A stretch of 64,000 nucleotides of DNA from Plotosus lineatus (GCA_024760905.1 JALRMN010000026.1:444001-508000), one strand, 5' to 3'; counted from the first letter of the stretch, positions 31,917-42,078 are shown. Translations and numbers: made by a program. The notes: generated by a model not told the origin, from the letters alone.

Positions 31917-34268
31917 TCATTGTTGGTATTCATAGCCTCCCCACATGGAAAGCTGAGTGGGTTGACCAGCTGGCTGCGGGAGCTGTGGCATTGAACTTCC
32001 TCGGCCTCTCCCTCGTTGTCCGTCATCCCCTCTTTGTACACGGGCCGGACAATCCCGGGCCCAGTGGTTTGGGTCACCACAGACAAAGCAACCCTGGTTG
32101 CTCCCGTTCCATACCCCCCCAGGTACTCCCCTGTAACCTCTCTTCTGCATACCCCTGCCTCTGCCTCTGTACTGTGTTTGGTGTGAAGGATATGTTGTAC
32201 ATTGAGGTGGCTGCTGTGGTTGGGGTGGAGAGTATGTTGTATATAGAGGTGGCTGCTGTGGTTGGGGTGGAGAGTATGTTGTATATAGAGGTGGCTGCTG
32301 TGGTTGGGGTGGAGAGTATGTTATATATAGAGGTGGCTGCTGTGGTTGGGGTGGCTCCCCAGCGGGGACGGGGTATGGATCCAAAGCTTCAGCCGTCATT
32401 TGTTTATGTTGTTCGCGAGGTCTCTGTTTTTTTTCATTCACTTCTTGTCTAGCCTTACTTAATTGGAGTTTTAGGAGCTGTGACTGCAGCTCTTTTATTT
32501 CTGATTCGTCACTTTGGTTCTTGTCCTGCTCCTGGGTCAGGTGGTGCACCAAATGTTTATCCCAGACATGGGAGTCTGCTCCAGCCATGTCCGGATTATT
32601 TATCATTAAATTTTTCACCGCCTCGGGCACCCCGTTAAGTACGGCCTGGCGGAACCATTCTATCTGTATGCCCTGATTACCTGGGTGACAACCCGTCAAT
32701 TTAGTCCACGTCTCCGTGGATTGGGTTAGGTACTCTCTCGGGTTCTGGCCAGGGTTCCACTTCAGTTTTGGCATGACCGTAGACCGGGGCAGTGGGAATT
32801 TACTCCTCATTGCCTGGCCTATCTCGGTGCTATGTATGGTGAATGGTGTGCTGTCAGGAACTATTGTAGTGTTTGCGTCTTCCTCGATGCCTCTAAAGTC
32901 GGTGGGGGCCATGCACCGTGCTCCTATGGCCCTGAAATCTCCGATTGCTAAGGTGTGTCCGGCTGTGAGTGTGTCCAATTTGGCCAGCCACATATTCCCT
33001 CCATCTACTACAGGCGGCAGTTTGTCCACTATGGCTTGTATATCTCCCACCCCAAAAGGTTTGTATTTCGGGGTCATGCCTGGCATGGTGGTCAAGGGAA
33101 ATTGTGTAGCGCGTCCTGACCCTGTCAGGCATTTTTTCTGTCTGAGTCTCACGGACCGTCGCGGTATCGACCTGTGTGTTAATAGTCCTTCCACCTCTCT
33201 GGCCAAATCCAATGAATGATTTGCTGTTCTAATTAATTCCTCCTCCAATATGTCTGCATACTCTTCTAAATTGCCCTCCGGCTCATTCAACTCTGTCAGA
33301 TCTTCATGTTTATTTTCCCCTTCTACCTCTTTGTCGCTCTCCCATACCCCTTTTATCTTTAATGTTGCCTTCCCAGGGGCATAAATCTTATGTTTGGGTC
33401 TGGGATTTGGCCCTCTAGTGGCATTCTCCGGGAATTCATCCCTGACGTCACTGTCTATCTCCCTCACGCCCATCCTTTCCTCATGATGTTCTCTGTCACC
33501 TCCTACCTGTCTCTTTATTTCAGCTCTAAGTTGACGCGCGGCGAATGGTTCAGGCTCGTTGTGTGATGTATCCATAACTGCTCCCCCTTGCCGGTGGACG
33601 GGCGGTGTGTGCACTTGATCGGGGATGGGTGTGTCTGCAGTCGGGGGGGATGGTGCGCGCGGGCTCTCGCAAGTCTCGCCGCCCTCAGTTCGTAGGGACC
33701 CTGAGGTGATATGTAGAGTGGGATATACACTGTTAACGCTGGGTGTTAAGGGTGCGTATGGTGGGGGGCGCGTAGGTTCAGTGTCAGGTGCTGTTACCGC
33801 TCCGATGACATTCGGGGTCGTCTCCTTTAACTGGGAGTGGTGAAGATGCGTGACACTCTGCCAGCAGACCGCGAGATCCAGCCACCCCTGTTGGGCGCTC
33901 TCCATTTCCTCCACCTTCTTTCTCAGCATGGATCTAGACATTAAATTCGCCTTTTCTCCCTGCTCTCTCGCTTCTCTGACTTTTTCTGAATATTCTTTAA
34001 CCTTTTCCCATAACCAGGATCCTAAGTGGCCACTGTCCCCCAACTGTTTGTTTTTAGATGTCACCAGCTCATGCAGCTTTCGTCTGGCTTCATCTACAAC
34101 TCTATTTTTCTGTTTCAGTGTGCTCTTCAGCTCCACTGATTTCAAGGTGTTCTCAATCTGTGCATATAATGGCTTCAGGGGTTCATGACCTAGCCCCCGT
34201 TCATTTATTTCTTTATCAAATTCACCCTCCATATTTCTTAACTCAGAGGCCAGAGAGCGCGGGTACAC
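31917..34268 (-). CDS. gag: Retroviral gag polyprotein
   Basis: A 783-codon intact frame encodes the structural polyprotein. The N-terminal 130 residues are charged and helical, with coiled-coil character. A proline-rich segment (RPPPYAPL, PPxY-like, a probable late-budding motif) follows. The capsid region contains KWNPGQNPREYL, and a four-fold 14-residue Pro/Gln repeat (SPPQPQQPPLYTTY) lies near 32357-32190. A single CCHC zinc knuckle (CFVCGDPNHWARDC) marks nucleocapsid. The stop is UGA followed by C, in frame with the protease. Confidence 0.93.
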   Translation of the reverse strand: MYPRSLASELRNMEGEFDKEINERGLGHEPLKPLYAQIENTLKSVELKSTLKQKNRVVDEARRKLHELVTSKNKQLGDSGHLGSWLWEKVKEYSEKVREAREQGEKANLMSRSMLRKKVEEMESAQQGWLDLAVCWQSVTHLHHSQLKETTPNVIGAVTAPDTEPTRPPPYAPLTPSVNSVYPTLHITSGSLRTEGGETCESPRAPSPPTADTPIPDQVHTPPVHRQGGAVMDTSHNEPEPFAARQLRAEIKRQVGGDREHHEERMGVREIDSDVRDEFPENATRGPNPRPKHKIYAPGKATLKIKGVWESDKEVEGENKHEDLTELNEPEGNLEEYADILEEELIRTANHSLDLAREVEGLLTHRSIPRRSVRLRQKKCLTGSGRATQFPLTTMPGMTPKYKPFGVGDIQAIVDKLPPVVDGGNMWLAKLDTLTAGHTLAIGDFRAIGARCMAPTDFRGIEEDANTTIVPDSTPFTIHSTEIGQAMRSKFPLPRSTVMPKLKWNPGQNPREYLTQSTETWTKLTGCHPGNQGIQIEWFRQAVLNGVPEAVKNLMINNPDMAGADSHVWDKHLVHHLTQEQDKNQSDESEIKELQSQLLKLQLSKARQEVNEKKQRPREQHKQMTAEALDPYPVPAGEPPQPQQPPLYITYSPPQPQQPPLYTTYSPPQPQQPPLYTTYSPPQPQQPPQCTTYPSHQTQYRGRGRGMQKRGYRGVPGGVWNGSNQGCFVCGDPNHWARDCPARVQRGDDGQRGRGRGSSMPQLPQPAGQPTQLSMWGGYEYQQ
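32190..32357. repeat. 42-bp tandem repeat inside gag
   Basis: Four copies of a 42-bp unit encode the 14-residue Pro/Gln/Tyr repeat. The copies are nearly identical in DNA, which points to recent slippage. Unit length keeps the frame. Confidence 0.85.
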
Positions 34269-34535
34269 CCGTTCACTCTCCCGGATCGGGACTGTTTAGA
34301 CGCTCACAGCCAGTCAGTCCGTCAGCACTAGGCTGAACGAATGACCCAATTAACCACGGCAGGCGGCTTGTGTTGTCACCGTTAGGTTTCCACCGCACAG
34401 ACAGATTATGTTAACACCGCTAGGTTTCCTCTGTCTGTTTCTCTGCCCGGCTAAGACACTGTCAAACGTCAGCGTCCCTCTCGACACCTCTGAATTTTAT
34501 TCTTCCCACTTCCCTCTTTCCCTCACACACAGCAC

Positions 34536-34700
34536 ACGTTGCAACACAGTACACACATGAAATAGAAAACAATACGATTAACGTCACTCACGTTGCAATA
34601 CAATACATACATGTAATTGAAAACAATACAATTAACGTCACACACGTGGCCACAGAACACACACATAAAACAGAAAACAATACAATTAATATCACACACT
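34536..34700. repeat. Leader tandem repeat, three units of about 57 bp
   Basis: Three imperfect units share ACACGTTGCAA...ACACATGA, AAAACAATAC and ATTAACGTCAC. They lie in the proviral leader just distal to the hairpin array. They are AT-rich and have no coding function that I can see. Confidence 0.7.
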
Positions 34701-34712
34701 ATTAATCTCTTC

Positions 34713-34979
34713 AATGCTTCCAACACCTCAGCGTGTTGGGGGCCTTTCACCCAAATAATGCTTCCAACACCTCAGCGTGTTGGGGGCCTTTCACCCAAAT
34801 AATGCTTCCAACACCTCAGCGTGTTGGGGGCCTTTCACCCAAATAATGCTTCCAATACCTCAGCGTATTGGGGGCCTTTCACCCAAATAATGCTTCCAAC
34901 ACCTCAGCGTGTTGGGGGCCTTTCACCCAAATAGACGCATGCTTTCAACGGCTAATCCGTTGAGGGCCTTTCACCCGAC
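34713..34979 (-). other. Tandem hairpin array in the proviral leader
   Basis: Five 44-bp units (starting 34713, 34757, 34801, 34845, 34889) and a sixth diverged unit each contain an inverted repeat CCAACAC-6 nt-GTGTTGG. In the unit at 34845 both arms change together (CCAATAC and GTATTGG). The sixth unit forms CAACGG/CCGTTG with other bases. Paired changes point to selection on RNA folding. Position between primer-binding site and gag suggests a packaging, dimerisation or translation element, which is inference. Confidence 0.75.
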
Positions 34980-35125
34980 TACGACGTACAGTTTTATATA
35001 GCACTGACGTGGTACTTTGGGGAGCCTTCAATCCCCCGGGACTCCAACCCAGCCTTTACCACGGCCCCTCATCAGAGACCGGGAGGAGTGCGCCACCACC
35101 AACGCGCGTCTATTTTCTCTTATCT

Positions 35126-35166
35126 CTTTTTTTTTTTTTTTTTTTTTTTTATTTTATTTTTTTTTA
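35126..35166. repeat. Poly-T tract in the leader
   Basis: About 40 bp almost entirely T on the plus strand, so poly-A in the proviral leader RNA. Confidence 0.85.
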
Positions 35167-35371
35167 ATCTTAAAATTAGGTTCTCATACAACTCTTTTAA
35201 TCCTTTTCCTTCAAACTTCCGGAGAGGACACAGTTTTTAGTTTAGTCAATATGCAGAGTTCGGTTTAAACAGGTTCTGCTTACCTGTTATTTTTTGCCGG
35301 CCTGTGTCCTTCTCCTTGGTTCACGGGGAAAAGTTTGGGTCGAATTTCCTCAACTCGCGTTCCTCCACCAC

Positions 35372-35389
35372 ATCCCGGACGAGCCCCCA
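35372..35389 (-). other. tRNA-Pro primer-binding site
   Basis: In element orientation the sequence is TGGGGGCTCGTCCGGGAT, complementary to the 3' end of tRNA-Pro, as in many gammaretroviruses. It begins 4 bp after the 5' LTR. Confidence 0.93.
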
Positions 35390-35393
35390 AAAC

Positions 35394-35956
35394 TGTTAAG
35401 ATCCGTTGAATGTGGAAGAAGACGACTGGAGACTGGTTTTGAGTTGAATATGAGAAGCTTTATTGCGTCGTTTGCAAAGGACGGAGACCCAACAAACATG
35501 CATAAAAGACACGCTAGTTAAGGTCTGACCCCTCCCTCTCGAGAGGGTACCTTTAAGGGCTTCAAAGCAGGTTCCTCCTTCCGGGTTTGTGACTGGGTCT
35601 TTGTTACGTTGTTATCTTAGCAGGATGCGATAAATCTGGGCTCTTTCCAGGCGCATCCCAGCCTCCACACACCCCCCCCCATCTCCTGACCTCGAAACAA
35701 TCTGCAGCTGGACACTATCGAGCCTGTTGAAGGTCATGCTGGCTGTGAAAGGCTCGGTGTATCACGGGTGCCCCACCTGCACTTCTGTTTAAGTATGCAC
35801 TTTTACAACCGACAAAGAAAGCCCCTTAAGGATTCCATTTAATTATTCTCAACCAACATTTAAGTATAGCAAAAGACAGAAAAATAAAGCACCATTATAC
35901 AATTATATAAAACAGTATGTGTAGCAGAGAACATGATCATGTGATACACTTTTACA
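35394..35956 (-). repeat. 5' LTR of the provirus
   Basis: 563 bp, TG...CA in element orientation, and nearly identical to the LTR at 24632-25192. As the upstream LTR it should hold the promoter. The AATAAA signal and the C-run of nine are its clearest landmarks. Confidence 0.96.
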
Positions 35957-36926
35957 AACGTTAAAAACACTTGGTCCGTTTGATTTCTGTGAATTAATAA
36001 ATCTTATGCACTGCCACCTAACGGTGAGGAATAAAACTGCAGGCAGGAATTCAGTTGAGTTGAGCTCAGACAGTAAACGATATTGCTGTTTTCATTGCTG
36101 AATTCTGCCACGCTTTTGCCTGGAGATCTTTTGTCTTTTTACAAGAAAAAACACAAATGTTTAAGAGGAAGAAGCACTTCAGTAAAATCCCAGAAAGATC
36201 CAGCCTTGTGTGTTACTGGAGGAGTTTTGCATGGGAACCTGCTGCTGAGCTTTGCATGGGATGAACCACTGCAAGGTCCTCCAGTGAGAGATCATGGTTT
36301 TAATAAAGTGTAACTTTGGCCTGTTGCAATAACAAATGATTCACTGTATCCTATAAATAATGCAAATAATCATTTTCCTGACCGTGATTAATTCCTGGGA
36401 TGAATGTGTTCTTATTAACATTTTGCTGCAGCTCACTTTCTCTCTGCTTTTCTTTTTATACTTTTGAATTTCTTCTATTTTTTGGACTGGATATAATATT
36501 ATATGTAAATATATTTTAAATTACATTCCAGCCCTTTCGATGTTTTAAGGCAATAAATAGGCACTGATATTTAAAATCATGTGCTTCTATTATTATGTTA
36601 TCATTATAGCTGTGAATAAAACACAATGAATATATTTATTTTTAATTTTAGTACACGCTGTATTTCACGGTTATATCACTTAAATGTGATTACATCCTCA
36701 ATCTGTTCCGTCTCCATGGACAGTAGTTGTTAAAAAGGACTCTCACCCTGAACACGTCATCAGTCACGACTTTCGGATTTATGGACTTTATTCGGTTCGA
36801 GTAGGAATTACAAGTTTTGAAAAGTATTATAATTTAAATGCCGATGTCCGATGGTGAACTGTGCTCTTTTCATGTAGAATATAAATGTAACATGAAAATC
36901 ACAGTGACATGTCTTCACACTGGAAC
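35957..36926. other. Gene-free stretch upstream of class I copy 2
   Basis: AT-rich DNA. I looked for a class I leader exon (ATG, hydrophobic codons, phase-1 donor) and found none that I can support here. A 76-codon frame at 36083 has no recognisable features. Confidence 0.4.
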
Positions 36927-39743
36927 CATCATCATCATCATCTTCTTCCGCTTAGTCCAGGGTCGGGTCGCGGGGGCAGCAACCTAAGCAAAGAGGTCCA
37001 GACGTCCCTCTCGCGAGCCACTTCCTGCAACTCTCCTGGGGGGACACCGAGGCGGTCCCAGACAAGCCGAGAGACAGAGTCCCTCCAGCGTGTTCTAGGT
37101 CGACCCCGGGGTCTCTTCCCGGTTGGACATGCCCGAAACACCACACCAGGGAGGCGTCCGGGGGGCATTCTAACCAGATGCCCGAGCCACCTCAACTGGC
37201 CCCTCTCAATGCGGAGGAGCAGCGGATCTACTCCGAGCTCTCCCCAGATGGTGGAGCTTCTCACCTTATCTCTAAGGGAGAACCCCGCCACCCGGCGAAG
37301 GAAGCTCATTTCAGCCGCTTGTATCCGTGATCTTGTTCTTTCGGTCATTACCCAAAGCTCGTGACCATAGGTGAGGGTTGGAACGTAGATCGACTGGTAA
37401 ATTGAGAGCTTCGCCTTGCGCCTCAGCTCCTTCTTCACCATGATGGACCGGTACAGGCACCGCTTAACAGCAGAGGCTGCAGCGATCCGTCTGTCGATCT
37501 CTCGCTCCATCCTTCCCTCACTCGTAAACAAGACCCCAAGATACTTAAACTCCTCCACTTGGGGCAGGACCTCATTCCCGACCCGGAGGGTGCATTCCAC
37601 CATTGTCCGACTGAGAACCATGGCCTCGGACTTGGAGGTACTGATCTTCATCCCGGCTGCTTCGCACTCACCTGCAAATCGCTCCAATGAGAGCTGGAGG
37701 GCCCGACTTGATGAAGCCAAAAGGACAACATCATCCGCAAAAAGCAGAGACGATATCCGATGGCCACCAAACCAGAACCCCTCATCGCCTCGACTGCTCC
37801 TAGAAATTCTGTCCATAAAAATTATGAACAGAATCGGTGACAAAGGACAGTCTTGGTGGACTCCAACTCCCACTGGAAACGAATCCGACATGCTGTTACC
37901 AATATGGACCAAACTCTGGCTCCGGTGATACAGCGACCGAATCGCTCGTAGCAACGGATCTGGAATGCCGTACTCTCGGAGCACGCCCCACAAAATCTTT
38001 CGAGGGACACGGACGAAAGCCTTCTCCAAATCCACAAAGCACATGTGGACAGATTGGGCAAACTCCCATGCTCCTTCCAGAATCCTGTGGAGCGTATAGA
38101 GTTGGTCAATAGTGCTGCGGCCAGGACGAAAACCACATTGTTCCTCCTGAATCCGAGATTCGACTATCGGTCGGATCCTCCTCTCTAGTACCCCTGCATA
38201 GACTTTCCCAGGTAGGCTGAGGAGTGTAATTCCCCGATAATTGGAACACACCCTCCGGTCCCCCTTCTTATAAATTGGGACCACCACCCCAGTTTGCCAA
38301 TCCAGAGGTACAGCCCCTGATGACCATGCGATGTTGCAGAGACGTGTCAACAAAGACAGTCCTATAACATCCAGAGCCCTGAGATATTCCGGGCGGATCT
38401 CGTCCAACCCCGGAGCTCGACCACCGAGGAGCTTTTTGACAACCTCAGTGACCTCCACTCCAGTGATGGGCGGACCCTCACCCGAACCCCCAGGGTCTTC
38501 CTCTTCCACGGAGGGCGTGTTGGTGGGATTGAGAAGGTCCTCAAAGTATTCCCTCCACCTCTCAACAACATCCCCAGTCAAGGTAAGCAGCTCCCCACCT
38601 CCACCGTAAACAGTGTTTGTGAAGAACTGCTTCCTCCTCCTGAGGCGTCGGATGGTGGCCCAGAACCTTTTTGAAGCCAACCGATAATCACTCTCCAGGC
38701 CCTCACCGAACTCCTCCCATGCCCAAGATTTTGCATCTGCGACAGCCTCGGCTGCAGCACATCTGGCCTGCCGGTACCCGTTTGCTGCCTCAGGAGTCCC
38801 ACAGGCTAATAAAACCCGATAGGCCTCCTTCTTCAGCTGGACAACCCCCTTCACCACAGGTGTCCAGCACCGGGTTCGGGGATTACCGCCACAACAAGTA
38901 CCGACGACCTTACGGCCACAGCTATGGGCTGCCGCCTCAGCAATGGAGGCACGAAACATGGCCCATTCGGATTCTATGTCCCCTGCCTCCTCCGGAACGT
39001 GGTTGTAGCTCTGCCGGAGATAGGAGTTAAAGGCCTCTCGGACAGGGGGCTCCGCCAAACGTTCCCAGAAGACCCTGATTACACGCTTGGGCCTGCCAGG
39101 TCTGGAAGGCAACCTCCCACACCACCGAAGCCAACTCACCACCAGGTAGTGATCGGTAGACAGCTCAGCTCCTCTCTTCACCCTTGAGTCCAGAACATAT
39201 GGTCGCAAGTCCGATGACACGACTACAAAGTCAATCATCGAACTGCGACCTAGGGTGTCCTGGTGCCAAGTGCACTTATGGACACCCTTATGTTCGAACA
39301 TGGTGTTCGTGATAGACAAACTATGACGAGCACAGAAGTCCAACAACGAAACACCATTCGGATTCAGACCGGAGAGGCCGTACCTACCGATCACACTCTT
39401 CCAGGTCACACTATCGTTGCCCACAGGGGCGTTGAAGTCTCCCAAGACAACGAGCGAGTCTCCCGAGGGAGCGTTCTCCAACACCCCAAAGACTCCAAAA
39501 GGGTGGGTACTCTGAACTGTCATTTGGTGCATAAGCACAAATAACAGTCAGGACCCGTCCCCCACCGAAGACGGAGAGAAGCTACCCTTTCGTCAACCGG
39601 GAGACCCCCAACATTTGGGCACCGAGACGGGGGGCAACAAGAATACCCACACCGGCTCGCCGCCTCTCCCCATGAGCAACTCCAGAATAGAAGAAGGTCC
39701 AGCCTCTTTCGAGATGGATGGTTCCAGAGCCCAAGCTATGCGT
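36927..39743 (-). mobile_element. Rex3-family LINE, copy B
   Basis: A minus-strand Rex3 copy with the (GAT)n tail at 36930-36943. It is 5'-truncated relative to copy A, and ends at GAGATGGATGGTTCC...ATGCG next to a TAT microsatellite. The protein is open over 866 codons (36938-39538). The first endonuclease residues lie in another frame at 39582-39745. No clear target duplication is visible. Confidence 0.88.
36938..39538 (-). pseudogene. Rex3 endonuclease-reverse transcriptase, long open frame
   Basis: An 866-codon frame covers most of the Rex3 polyprotein. It has the endonuclease motifs [25 protein letters not shown] and STDHYLVV in the first 150 residues. The RT region follows, with [12 protein letters not shown] near residue 390, VDLEKAF near 500, [18 protein letters not shown] near 600 and the C-terminal [12 protein letters not shown]. 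The motif A aspartate is kept, but the next conserved aspartate is valine (KAFVRVP). One frameshift around 39545-39590 detaches the N-terminus. It is the best preserved LINE protein in the window, but not demonstrably active. Confidence 0.85.
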
Positions 39744-39751
39744 TATGATAA

Positions 39752-39753
39752 TG

Positions 39754-39798
<45 letters not shown>

Positions 39799-39818
39799 GT
39801 TATTATTATTATTATTAG
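39752..39818. repeat. (TAT)n microsatellite
   Basis: A trinucleotide tract between Rex3 copy B and the alpha1 exon. The remaining bases to 40003 are intron with no other feature. Confidence 0.9.
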
Positions 39819-40003
39819 TTCAAAGCAATTATTTTGAATCAAAGCAAGATTTTTGTAACTGGGCATTTTCATGGTAAACAGCTTATAATTTTACTACGAT
39901 TGGGAAAAGCCTTCCACCCCCCACCTCCCTTAATGTAATAGCTGATCAGTGTTTATATATATAATATGATGATTTACTGAAACAATTTTGTGAACTTTTA
40001 CAG

Positions 40004-40270
40004 TCACACACGCTCTGGTGTATCTCTACACTGCCGTCACGGCAGGAGGAAATCTCCCAGAGTTCATTGCTGTTGGTCTGGTGGATGAAGTGCCGATTAT
40101 GTATTATAACAGCAGACAAGAGAAACTGATCCCTAAGACAGCGTGGATACAGAAGATCACCGCTGATAATAAACATTACTGGGACAGAGAGACAACTCGT
40201 ATACAGGAACATCAGGACCACCTCAAAATCACTCTGGAGGCAACAATACAGATCTTTAATCAAAATAAAG
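40004..40270 (+). CDS. MHC class I-like alpha1 domain exon, gene copy 2
   Basis: This 267-bp exon encodes the first half of the peptide-binding platform. It is bounded by TTACAG and AAG|GTAATG with phase-1 junctions. It begins VTHALVYLYTAVTAGG and includes EFIAVGLVDEVPIMYYNS, HYWDRET and IFNQNKG. The tyrosine of the A pocket near residue 7 (VYLY) and the one before W in HYWD are kept. The residue before FNQ is isoleucine, where classical molecules have tyrosine or arginine, and the usual N-glycosylation sequon after it is lost (NQN). Both point to a non-classical molecule. The leader exon was not found. Confidence 0.92.
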
Positions 40271-40293
40271 GTAATGTATACTCACATCTTCAA

Positions 40294-40298
<5 letters not shown>

Positions 40299-40381
<83 letters not shown>
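40299..40381. repeat. (CT)n-(CA)n microsatellite
   Basis: Simple-sequence tract 28 bp downstream of the alpha1 exon. Confidence 0.92.
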
Positions 40382-40394
40382 TCACCTTGATGGG

Positions 40395-41245
40395 TGAGAC
40401 CTTGTAAGATGCACATGCCTGGATTTCTCCAGTGCCTTCCACATTGTCCAACCTTTTCTCCTCAGGGGCAAACTGACACAGGTGGGAGTAGGCCCACACC
40501 TAGTGGACTGCATCACTGATTACCTGACAGAGAGACCTCAGTATGTGCAACTGGTGGGCTGCATGTCAGACATCATAGTCATCAGTACAGGAGCACCACA
40601 AGGGACCGTACTCTCCCCTGTCCTGTTCTATTGTAGGCTGTATTAAGAGTGGACAGGAAGTGGAGTACAGGAAAGTGATACAGGACTTTATTTCATGCTG
40701 TGTCACCAGTCGCATCACCTGCACCCCAACACCAAAATGAAGGAATGGTGGTGGACTTCAGAAGTTTCACGACTCACCGTGATCCAGTGACAATCAGAGG
40801 GGAACAGGCTGAGATTGTGCAGACGTACAAATACCTGGGTGTGCAGCTGGATGATAAACTGAACTCGACTGCCAACACTGATTCTCTGTGCAAGAAAGGA
40901 CAGAGCCGTCTGTTCTTCCTCAGAAGGATCACATCCATCAACATCTGTAAAAAAAACTGTAGCAGATGTTCTACCAGTCTCTGGTGGAAGCGCCCTCCTT
41001 TATGCAGTGGTCTGTTGGGGAGCATTAAGAAGAATACTGGATAAACTGGTGATGAAGGCAGGCTCTGTCATCAGAATGGAACGAGACAGTGGCAGAGCGA
41101 TGGGCAGTGAGTCGGTCCCTGTCAATTTTAGACAATCCACTGTGTCCACTGCACAACATCACCACTGCACAGAGGAGCAGCATCAGCACCGGGCTGCTGC
41201 CATTTCCCTGGTCCACTGACAGACTGAGGAGATCATTCCTCTAGC
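40395..41245 (+). mobile_element. L2-like LINE fragment in intron 2 of class I copy 2
   Basis: Plus-strand RT remnants occur in several frames: LDFSSAFHIVQPFLL, ITDYLTERPQYVQLVG and STGAPQGTVLSPVLF (40405-40630). After an internal deletion come YKYLGVQLDDKLN and GQSRLFFLRRITS (40820-40945). The layout matches the palm and C-terminus of L2/CR1-group LINEs. It is heavily degraded. Confidence 0.75.
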
Positions 41246-41272
41246 ATCGGGGACCACGACACACCAACTCCA

Positions 41273-41411
<139 letters not shown>

Positions 41412-41738
41412 GGTGGGTGTTGAATCCCAAAATAGTTTAAAGTTAAATCGAGGTAAACTGACTGAAGCTGAACAATGCAGTCGAGATGATCAGTCTTTAC
41501 ATGAACATTTCACAGAACGAGTCACAGTGCAATTGATTTTAAATGTGTAGCAACAACAATTATAAAATAATCAAATTTTGATTTTTTTAAGAAATCTGAA
41601 TAAAAAGTAAACAAGATGAGTTTTGAAATCCATGTGGTGGAGTTAATATAAGTAAATAGATGGTGCAAAAATAACTACTGTAAATAAATATCGATTTTGA
41701 TATTCTTTACATACTTATAGAATAGTCACTCACTCAAC

Positions 41739-41741
<3 letters not shown>

Positions 41742-41815
<74 letters not shown>
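41742..41815. repeat. (TG)n microsatellite before the alpha2 exon, copy 2
   Basis: Longer than the corresponding tract of copy 1. It is followed by TATGTGTATAATTACAG. The bases that form the exon start in copy 1 are missing here. Confidence 0.92.
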
Positions 41816-41820
<5 letters not shown>

Positions 41821-41828
41821 AATTACAG

Positions 41829-42078
41829 AGGATGTGTGGCTGTGAGCGTGATGAACATAACACCGCTCGAGGATACGATCAGTTTGGTTATGATGGAGAA
41901 GATTTCTTCACTCTGAATCTGAAAACTGGAACCTGGACTGCAGTGAAATCTCAATCTGAGATTGTTAAAAAGAAGTGGGATCCTCGAGGAGAGGAGGCGA
42001 AATACTGGAAGGACTTCTTGGAATATGACTGTATGGATTCTTTAGTGAAGTTTAGCAGTCAGATTATCGAAAGAAAAG
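41829..42078 (+). pseudogene. MHC class I-like alpha2 exon, gene copy 2, 5' end lost
   Basis: The exon aligns base for base with 277-526 of copy 1 without further indels, but the first 17 bp and the original acceptor are gone. The remaining AG dinucleotides at 41827-41828 and 41829-41830 would both put the rest of the exon out of frame with the phase-1 alpha1 exon. The exon body (CGCERDEHNTARGYDQFGYD through IIERKG) is open and carries nine amino-acid differences from copy 1. The donor at 42079 is intact. Unless a distant acceptor is used, this copy cannot make a normal alpha2 domain. Confidence 0.75.

Larger units (their letters stand above)
24632..35956 (-). mobile_element. Complete endogenous retrovirus (provirus), gamma/epsilon-like
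   Basis: An 11.3 kb minus-strand provirus with the order LTR, tRNA-Pro primer-binding site, long structured leader, gag, pro, pol, env, polypurine tract, LTR. The target duplication is 4 bp (AACG at 24628-24631 and 35957-35960). The two LTRs differ by one substitution and a C-run length change, so the insertion is recent. Gag and pro share a frame across a UGA, the transmembrane subunit has CX6CC, and no dUTPase or accessory gene is evident. These traits suit gammaretrovirus-like elements of fish. Three one-base frame offsets interrupt pro/pol, the end of integrase and SU/TM. Confidence 0.95.

Noticed and set aside
31907..32452. 181-codon plus-strand frame with repeated MLYIEVAAVVGV
   Set aside because: Antisense reading of the gag proline/glutamine repeat.
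36083..36313. Leader exon of class I copy 2
   Set aside because: The frame lacks a clear signal peptide and a phase-1 donor after hydrophobic codons.
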